In this document: piece after piece, positions 55,288 through 64,000 of the stretch | Layout: each line of letters opens with the position of its first letter | Position numbering within the stretch: position 1 is the first letter of the stretch | Assembly: GCF_050947335.1 (NCBI RefSeq) | Contig: NW_027473710.1 | Location: 103,575 to 167,574 of the forward strand | Length of the DNA stretch: 64,000 nt | Reading direction: 5' to 3' | Source of the DNA: Megachile rotundata | Taxonomy: Eukaryota > Arthropoda > Insecta > Hymenoptera > Megachilidae | Notes under the pieces: generated by a model | Databases searched by the model: none | Told to the model about the DNA's origin: nothing | The model's input: only the letters and a program-made list of their open reading frames with translations | Translations under genes and position numbers: made by a program

Positions 55288-57410
55288 ATGATCGAAAGAA
55301 TGACAATTACTATACTTATTACTGTTATTATTATCAATCTAACTCATATTATTAGCCATATTATGCTTATAATATCGATTGAACGACAATTACTATACAT
55401 ATTACTGTTATTATTCAATCTAGCTCATATTATTCGCCATATTATGCTTATATGATCGATTGAACCACAATTACTATACTTGTTACTCTTATTATTATCA
55501 ATCTAACTCATATTATTAGCCATATTATGCTTATATGATCGATTGAACGACAATTTCTATACTGTTACTCTCATTATTATCTATCTAACTCATATTATTA
55601 GCCATATTATGCTTATGTGATCGATAGAACGACAATTACTATACTTATTACCCTTATTATTATCACTCTAACTCATATTATTGGCCATATTATGTGGATA
55701 TGATCGATAGGACGACAATTACTGTACTCATTACTCTTATTATTATCAATCTAACTCATATTATTAACCATATAATGCAGATATGATCGATAGAACGACA
55801 ATAACTATACTCAATACTCTTATTATTATCAATCTAACTCATATTATTAGCCATATTATGCTTATATGATCGATAGAACGACAATTACTATACTTATTAC
55901 TGTTATTATTTCAATCTAACTCATATTATTGGCCATATTATGCTTATATTATCGATAGAACGACAATTTCTATACTTGTTACTATTATTATTATCAATCT
56001 AACTCATATTATTAGCCATATTATGCTTATATGATCGATTGAACGACAATTTCTAACCTGTTACTCTCATTATTATCAATCTAACTCACATTATTAGCCA
56101 TATTATGCTTATATGATCGATAGAATGACAATTACTATACTTATTACTCTTATTATTATCAATCTAACTCATATTATTAGCCATATTATGCTTATATGAT
56201 CGATTGAACGACAATTTCTAAACCTGTTACTCTCATTATTATCAATCTAACTCACATTATTAGCCATATTATGCTTATATGATCGATAGAATGACAATTA
56301 CTATACTTGTTACTCTTATTATTATCAATCTAACTCATATTATTAACCATATAATGCAGATATGATCGATAGAACGACAATTACTATACTCATTACTCTT
56401 ATTATTATCAATCTAACTCATATTATTAGCCATATTATGCTTATATGATCGATAGAACGACAATTACTATACTTATTGCTGTTATTATTTCAATCTAACT
56501 CATATTATTGGCCATATTATGCTTATATTATCGATAGAACGACAATTTCTATACTTGTTACTATTATTATTATCAATCTAACTCATATTATTAGCCATAT
56601 TATGCTTATATGATCGATTGAACGACAATTTCTAAACCTGTTACTCTCATTATAATCAATCTAACTCACATTATTAGCCATATTATGCTTATATGATCGA
56701 TAGAATGACAATTACTATACTTATTCCTCTTACTATTATCAAGCTAACTCATATTATTAGCCATATTATGCTTATATGTATCGATTGAACGAAGATTACT
56801 GTACTTATTACTCTTATTATTACCAATCTAACTCATATTATTAGCCATATTATGCTTATATTATCGATAGAACGACAATTACTATACTTGTTACTCTTAT
56901 TATTATCAATCTAACTCATATTATTGGCCATATTATGTGGATATGATCGATAGGACGACAATTACTATACTCATTACTCTTATTATTATCAATCTAACTC
57001 ATATTATTAACCATATTATGCAGATATGATCGATAGAACGACAATTACTATACTTATTACTCTTGCTATTATCAATCTAACTCATATTATTAGCCATATT
57101 ATGCTTATATGATTGATTGAACGAGGATTACTATACTTGATTCTCTCATTATTATCAATCTAACTCATATTATTAGCCATATTATGCTTATATGATCGAT
57201 TGAACGACAATTACTATACTTGTTACTCTTATTATTATCAATCTAACTCATATTATTTGCCATATTATGCTTATATTATCGATTGAACGACAATTTCTAA
57301 ACCTGTTACCTCTCATTATAATCAATCTAACTCACATTATTAGCCATATTATGCTTATATGATCGATAGAATGACAATTACTATACTTATTCCTCTTACT
57401 ATTATCAAGC
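55288..57410. repeat. 2.1-kb block, copy 2 (partner 42516-44640)
   Basis: Repeats all rare markers of 42516-44640 at about offset 12770. Length differences from that copy are ATTATTCAATC near 55415 (minus one), ATACTGTTACTC near 55561 (minus one), TTCTAACCTG near 56055 (minus one), ATATGTATCG near 56779 (plus one) and GTTACCTCTC near 57309 (plus one). Confidence 0.86.
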
Positions 57411-60400
57411 TAACTCATATTATTAGCCATATTATGCTTATATGATCGATTGAACGAAGATTACTGTACTTATTACTCTTATTATTTACCAATCTAACTC
57501 ATATTATTAGCCATATTATGCTTATATTATCGATAGAACGACAATTACTATACTTGTTACTCTTATTATTATCAATCTAACTCATATTATTGGCCATATT
57601 ATGTGGATATGATCGATAGGACGACAATTACTATACTCATTACTCTTATTATTATCAATCTAACTCATATTATTAGCCATATTATGCTTATATGATCGAT
57701 AGAACGACAATTACTATACAATATTACTGTTATTATTATCAATCTAACTCATATTATTAACCATATAATGCTGATATGATCGATTGAACGACAATTACTA
57801 TACTTATTACTGTTATTATTATTACTAATCGAACTCATATTATTGGCCATATTATGCTTATATGATCGATTGAACGAGGATTACTGTACTTATTACTCTT
57901 ATTATTACCAATCTAACTCATATTATTAGGCATATTATGCTTAAATTATCGATAGAACGACAATTACTATACTTGTTACTCTTATAATTATCAATTTAAC
58001 TCATATTATTAGCCCATATTATGCTTATATGATCGATTGAACGACAATTCTAAACCTGGTACTCTCATTATTATCAATCTAACTCATATTATTAGCCATA
58101 TTATGCTTATATGATCGATAGAATGACAATTACTATACTTATTCCTCTTACTATTATCAAGCTAACTCATATTATTAGCCATATTATGCTTATATGATCG
58201 ATTGAACGAAGATTACTGTACTTATTACTCTTATTATTACCAATCTAACTCATATTATTAGCCATATTATGCTTGTATTATCGATAGAACGACATATACT
58301 ATGCTTGTTACTCATATTATTATCAATCTAACTCATATTATTCGCCATATTATGCAGATATGATCGATAGAACGACAATTACTATTCTTATTACTCTTGC
58401 TATTATCAGTCTAACTCATATTATTAGCCATATTATGCTTATATGATCGATTGAACGACAATTTCTAAACCTGTTACTCTCATTATTATCAATCTAACTC
58501 ACATTATTAGCCATATTATGCTTATATGATCGATAGAATGACAATTACTATACTTATTCCTCTTACTATTATCAAGCTAACTCATATTATTAGCCATATT
58601 ATGCTTATATGATCGATAGAACGACAATTACTATACTTATTACTGTTATTATTCATTCTACTCATATTATTGCCATATTATGCATATATGATCGATAGAA
58701 CGACAATTACTATACTTGTTACTCTTATAATTATCAATCTATCTCATATTATTAGCCATATTATGCTTATATGATCGATTGAACGACAATTTCTAAACCT
58801 GGTACTCTCATTATTATCAATCTAACTCATATTATTAGCCATATTATGCTTATATGATCGATAGAATGACAATTACTATACTTATTCCTCTTACTATTAA
58901 CAAGCTAACTCATATTATTAGCCATATTATGCTTATATGATCCATTGAACGAAGATTACTGAACTTATTACTCTTATTATTACCAATCTAACTTATATAT
59001 TAGCCATATTATGCTTATATTATCGATAGAACGACATATACTATGCTTGTTACTCATATTATTATCAATCTAACTCATATTATTCGCCATATTATGCTTA
59101 TATGATCGATTGAACGACAATTACTATACTTGTTACTCTTATTATTATCAATCTAACTCATATTATTTGCATATTATGCTTATATTATCGATTGAACGAC
59201 AATTTCTAAAACCTGTTACCTCTCATTATTATCAATCGAACTCATATTATTAGCCATATTATGCTTATATGATCGATAGGACGACAATTACTATACTCAT
59301 TACTCTTATTATTATCAATCTAACTCGTATTATTAGCCATATTACACTTATATGACCGAAAGAACGACAATTACTATACTTATTACTGTTATTATTTCAA
59401 TCTAACTCATATTATTGGCCATATTATGCTTATATGATCGATAGAACGACAATTACTATACTTATTACTGTTATTATTTCAATCTAACTCATATTATTGG
59501 CCATATTATGCTTATATGATCGATAGAATGACAATTACTATACTTCTTACTCTTATTATTATTAATCTAACTCATATTATTAGCCATATAATGCTTATAA
59601 TATCGATTGAACGACAATTTCTAAACCTGTTACTCTCATTATTATCAATCTAGCTCATATTATTAGCCATATTATGCTTATATGATCGATAGAATGACAA
59701 TTACTATACTTATTACTCTTATTATTATCAATCTAACTCATATTATTAGCCATATTATGCTTATATGATCGATTGAACGACAATTTCTAAACCTGTTACT
59801 CTCATTATAATCAATCTAACTCACATTATTAGCCATATTATGCTTATATGATCGATAGAATGACAATTACTATACTTATTCCTCTTACTATTATCAAGCT
59901 AACTCATATTATTAGCCATATTATGCTTATATGATCGATAGAATGACAATTACTATACTTATTCCTCTTACTATTATCAAGCTAACTCATATTATTAGCC
60001 ATATTATGCTTATATGATCGATGAACGAAGATTACTGTACTTATTACTCTTATTATTACCAATCTAACTCATATTATTAGCCATATTATGCTTATATTAT
60101 CGATAGAACGACATATACTATGCTTGTTACTCATATTATTATCAATCTAACTCATATTATTCGCCATATTATGCTTATACGATCGATTGAACGACAATTA
60201 CTATACTTGTTACTCTTACTATTATCAATCTAACTCATACTATTAGCCATGTTATGCTTATATTATCGATAGAACGACAATTACTATACTTGTTACTCTT
60301 ATTATTATCAATCTAACTCATATTATTGGCCATATTATGTGGATATGATCGATAGGACGACAATTACTATACTCATTACTCTTATTATTATCAATCTAAC

Positions 60401-60717
60401 TCATATTATTAACCATATTATGCAGATATGATCGATAGAACGACAATTACTATACTTATTACTCTTGCTATTATCAATCTAACTCATATTATTAGCCATA
60501 TTATGCTTATATGATTGATTGAACGAGGATTACTATACTTGATTCTCTCATTATTATCAATCTAACTCATATTATTAGCCATATTATGCTTATTTGATCG
60601 ATAGAACGACAATTACTATACTTATTACTCTTATTATTATCAATCTAACTCATATTATGAGCCATATTATGCTTATAATATCGATTGAACGACAATTACT
60701 ATACTTGTTACTCTTAT
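57270..60717. repeat. 3.4-kb block repeating 30812-34262
   Basis: Offset 26455-26459 to 30812-34262. The source's unusual ACAATATTACTG (31261) and TTAGGCATATT (31468) are both reproduced, at 57720 and about 57928, so this is a true long-range copy and not two independent samples of one subfamily. It contains GCTTGTATTATCG (58271), ACTCGTATTATT (near 59325) and ATACTTCTTACTC (near 59541). At least ten one- or two-base length differences fall in it. Confidence 0.86.
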
Positions 60718-63700
60718 TATTATCAATCTAACTCATATTATTAGCCATATTATGCTTATATTATCGATAGAACGACAATTACTATACTTGTTACTCTTAT
60801 TATTATCAATCTAACTCATATTATTAACCATATAATGCAGATATGATCGATAGAACGACAATTACTATACTCATTACTCTTATTATTATCAATCTAACTC
60901 ATATTATTAGCCATATTATGCTTATATGATCGATAGAACGACAATTACTATACTTATTACTGTTATTATTTCAATCTAACTCATATTATTGGCCATATTA
61001 TGCTTATATATCGATAGAACGACCATTTCTATACTTGTTACTATTATTATTATCAATCTAACTCATATTATTAGCCATATTATGCTTATATGATCGATTG
61101 AACGACAATTTCTAAACCTGTTACTCTCATTATAATCAATCTAACTCACATTATTAGCCATATTATGCTTATATGATCGATAGAATGACAATTACTATAC
61201 TTATTCCTCTTACTATTATCAAGCTAACTCATATTATTAGCCATATTATGCTTATATGATCGATTGAACGAAGATTACTGTACTTATTACTCTTATTATT
61301 ACCAATCTAACTCATATTATTAGCCATATTATGCTTATATTATCGATAGAACGACAACTACTATACTTGTTACTCTTATTATTATCAATCTAACTCATAT
61401 TATTGGCCATATTATGTGGATATGATCGATAGGACGACAATTACTATACTCATTACTCTTATTATTATCAATCTAACTCATATTATTAGCCATATTATGC
61501 TTATATGATCGATAGAGCGACAATTACTATACATATTACTGTTATTATTATCAATCTAACTCATATTATTAACCATATAATGCTGATATGATCGATTGAA
61601 CGACAATTACTATACTTATTACTGTTACTATTATTACTAATCGAACTCATATTATTGGCCATATTATGCTTATATGATCGATTGAACGAGGATTACTGTA
61701 CTTATTACTCTTATTATTACCAATCTACACTCATATTATTAGCCATATTATGCTTAAATTATCGATAGAACGACAATTACTATACTTGTTACTCTTATAA
61801 ATATCAATCTAACTCATATTATTAGCCATATTATGCTTATATGATCGATTGAACGACAATTTCTAAACCTGGTACTCTCATTATTATCAATCTAACTCAT
61901 ATTATTTAGCCATATTATGCTTATATGATCGATAGAATGACAATTACTATACTTATTCCTCTTACTATTATCAAGCTAACTCATATTATTAGCCATATTA
62001 TGCTTATATGATCGATTGAACGAAGATTACTGTACTTATTACTCTTATTATTACCAATCTAACTCTATTATTAGCCATATTATGCTTGTATTATCGATAG
62101 AACGACATATACTATGCTTGTTACTCATATTATTATCAATCTAACTCATATTATTCGCCATATTATGCAGATATGATCGATAGAACGACAATTACTATTC
62201 TTATTACTCTTGCTATTATCAGTCTAACTCATATTATTAGCCATATTATGCTTATATGATCGATTGAACGACAATTTCTAAACCTGTTACTCTCATTATT
62301 ATCAATCTAACTCACATTATTAGCCATATTATGCTTATATGATCGATAGAATGACAATTACTATACTTATTCCTCTTACTATTATCAAGCTAACTCATAT
62401 TATTAGCCATATTATGCTTATATGATCGATAGAACGACAATTACTATACTTATTACTGTTATTATTTCAATCTAACTCATATTATTGGCCATATTATGCT
62501 TATATGATCGATAGAATGACAATTACTATACTTATTACTCTTATTATTATTAATCTAACTCATATTATTAGCCATATAATGCTTATAATATCGATTGAAC
62601 GACAATTTCTAAACCTGTTACTCTCATTATTATCAATCTAGCTCATATTATTAGCCATATTATGCTTATATGATCGATAGAATGACAATTACTATACTTA
62701 TTACTCTTATTATTATCAATCTAACTCATATTATTAGCCATATTATGCTTATATGATCGATTGAACGACAATTTCTAAACCTGTTACTCTCATTATAATC
62801 AATCTAACTCACATTATTAGCCATATTATGCTTATATGATCGATAGAATGACAATACTATACTTATTCCTCTTAACTATTATCAAGCTAACTCATATTAT
62901 TAGCCATATTATGCTTATATGATCGATAGAATGACAATTACTATACTTATTCCTCTTACTATTATCAAGCTAACTCATATTATTAGCCATATTATGCTTA
63001 TATGATCGATTGAACGAAGATTACTGTACTTATTACTCTTATTATTACCCAATCTAACTCATATTATTAGCCATATTATGCTTATATTATCGATAGAACG
63101 ACATATACTATGCTTGTTACTCATATTATTATCAATCTAACTCATATTATTCCCCATATTATGCTTATACGATCGATTGAACGACAATTACTATACTTGT
63201 TACTCTTACTATTATCAATCTAACTCATACTATTAGCCATGTTATGCTTATATTATCGATAGAACGACAATTACTATACTTGTTACTCTTATTATTATCA
63301 ATCTAACTCATATTATTGGCCATATTATGTGGATATGATCGATAGGACGACAATTACTATACTCATTACTCTTATTATTATCAATCTAACTCATATTATT
63401 AACCATATTATGCAGATATGATCGATAGAACGACAATTACTATACTTATTACTCTTGCTATTATCATCTAACTCATATTATTAGCCATATTATGCTTATA
63501 TGATTGATTGAACGAGGATTACTATACTTGATTCTCTCATTATTATCAATCTAACTCATATTATTAGCCATATTATGCTTATATTATCGATAGAACGACA
63601 ATTACTATACTTGTTACTCTTATTATTATCAATCTAACTCATATTATTAACCATATAATGCAGATATGATCGATAGAACGACAATTACTATACTCATTAC

Positions 63701-64000
63701 TCTTATTATTATCAATCTAACTCATATTATTAGCCATATTATGCTTATATGATCGATAGAACGACAATTACTATACTTATTACTGTTATTATTTCAATCA
63801 AACTCATATTATTGGCCATATTATGCTTATATTATCGATAGAACGACAATTTCTATACTTGATACTATTATTATTATCAATCTAACTCATATTATTAGCC
63901 ATATTATGCTTATATGATCGATTGAACGACAATTTCTAAACCTGTTACTCTCATTATAATCAATCTAACTCACATTATTAGCCATATTATGCTTATATGA
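60246..64000. repeat. 3.75-kb block, copy 2, cut by the window end
   Basis: Partner of 46813-50567 at offset about 13433. It is marked by GACCATTTC, GATAGAGCGAC and TCTTATAAATATC. Differences from copy 1 that I noted are almost all single-base gains or losses (61009, 61729, 61906, 62065, 62856, 62873, 63049, 63467). The array clearly continues beyond base 64000, which falls inside a monomer. Confidence 0.87.

Larger units (their letters stand above)
50360..63470. other. zone with dense one- to two-base indels
   Basis: By comparing sister copies by eye I marked more than 30 small length differences in these 13 kb, such as AACCCTG for AACCTG, AGCCCATA for AGCCATA, TATAGATCG for TATATGATCG and GTTACCTCTC for GTTACTCTC. 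In 24900-50300, twice the length, I noticed only one clear case (about 31261, itself shared with a later copy). Many affect short runs of one base. Substitutions do not rise in step. I read this as probable residual sequencing or polishing error, with true decay as the alternative. Confidence 0.7.
1..64000. repeat. 83-bp AT-rich satellite array, about 770 head-to-tail monomers
   Basis: Every part of the window can be read as successive copies of one unit. The phrase AACTCATATTATT followed by GCCATATTATGC returns every 82-86 bases, usually 83, from the first base to the last. I count 29 A, 34 T, 14 C and 6 G in the commonest form, so about 24% GC with a strong C-over-G bias on the plus strand. 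All units have the same orientation; I saw no inverted stretch, unique spacer or inserted mobile element. Stop codons occur in all six frames, and 83 bp changes the frame at each unit. Such arrays are known from eukaryotic heterochromatin; the exact family and chromosomal place are not recognisable from sequence alone. Confidence 0.98.

Noticed and set aside
1..64000. CRISPR array
   Set aside because: The repeats are 82-86 bp, fully adjacent, with no unique spacers between conserved repeats. Variation is spread as subfamily changes within the unit, and no cas-like gene is present.
1..64000. Microsatellite-only interpretation (ATT/TTA trinucleotide runs)
   Set aside because: ATT-type runs are short (three to five units) and confined to the end of each monomer. 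The repeating unit is clearly the 83-bp block with its GCC, ATCGAT and GAACGAC elements.
1..64000. Promoters, polyadenylation signals or terminators
   Set aside because: TATA-like strings are unavoidable in this composition and repeat in every monomer. Nothing distinguishes any one copy, and no transcription unit is visible.
1..64000. Telomeric repeats or an array edge
   Set aside because: No TTAGGG-, TTTAGGG- or TTAGG-type run and no change to unique sequence occurs at either end; both window ends lie inside the satellite.

Overview
The whole window is one uninterrupted tandem satellite array. A unit of about 83 bp, roughly 24% GC, is repeated head to tail in one orientation about 770 times from base 1 to base 64000. 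I found no protein gene, tRNA, rRNA, transposon, CRISPR array or unique-sequence island on either strand. 83 is not a multiple of 3, so the frame rotates at each unit, and every frame meets TAA, TAG or TGA within one to three units. The array must be eukaryotic: 64 kb of gene-free, homogenised satellite with layered higher-order repeats is typical of centromeric, pericentromeric, subtelomeric or B/sex-chromosome heterochromatin. I do not recognise the satellite family and cannot name the species or the chromosome location.

The monomer (register starting at AACTCAT) has a GCC at 15-17, an ATCGAT at 34-39, two CpGs at 36-37 and 44-45, and a T/C-rich end at about 49-83 built on ATTACT/ATTATT runs. 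Positions 1-26 and 34-50 are well conserved. Most differences between units fall at 27-33, 40-47 and 51-76. Length variants of 82 and 86 bp recur. Many units carry T at position 44, which is the CpG-to-TpG change.

Above the monomer there is multi-scale higher-order structure, which I traced with rare marker variants. Left part (1-24.9 kb): a 3.3-3.5 kb block at 312-3610 recurs at 5627-9090; a 36-monomer (about 2990 bp) unit is tandemly doubled at 10530-16308; a 3-kb block at 17690-20760 recurs at 21665-24660. Middle (24.9-48 kb): 25005-28390 recurs at 29236-32871; a 24-monomer unit of exactly 1990 bp is present almost three times in tandem at 32243-38109; small expansions of 2, 4, 5 and 13 monomers lie at 24841, 46481, 28390 and 45060. 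Right part (48.99-64 kb): almost entirely a mosaic of earlier segments, copied from 36960-42515, 42516-44640, 30812-34250 and 46813-50567, with one extra 9-monomer piece.

Nearly all copy-to-copy offsets are whole multiples of 83 bp within a few bases, so the blocks grew by in-register unequal exchange or amplification. From about 50.36 kb to 63.47 kb, single-base length differences become much denser than in the preceding 25 kb with little matching rise in substitutions. This looks more like lower consensus quality than biology, but it needs checking against reads. The two longest ORFs (21362-21583 and 50315-50503) are accidents of such indels and are not genes.
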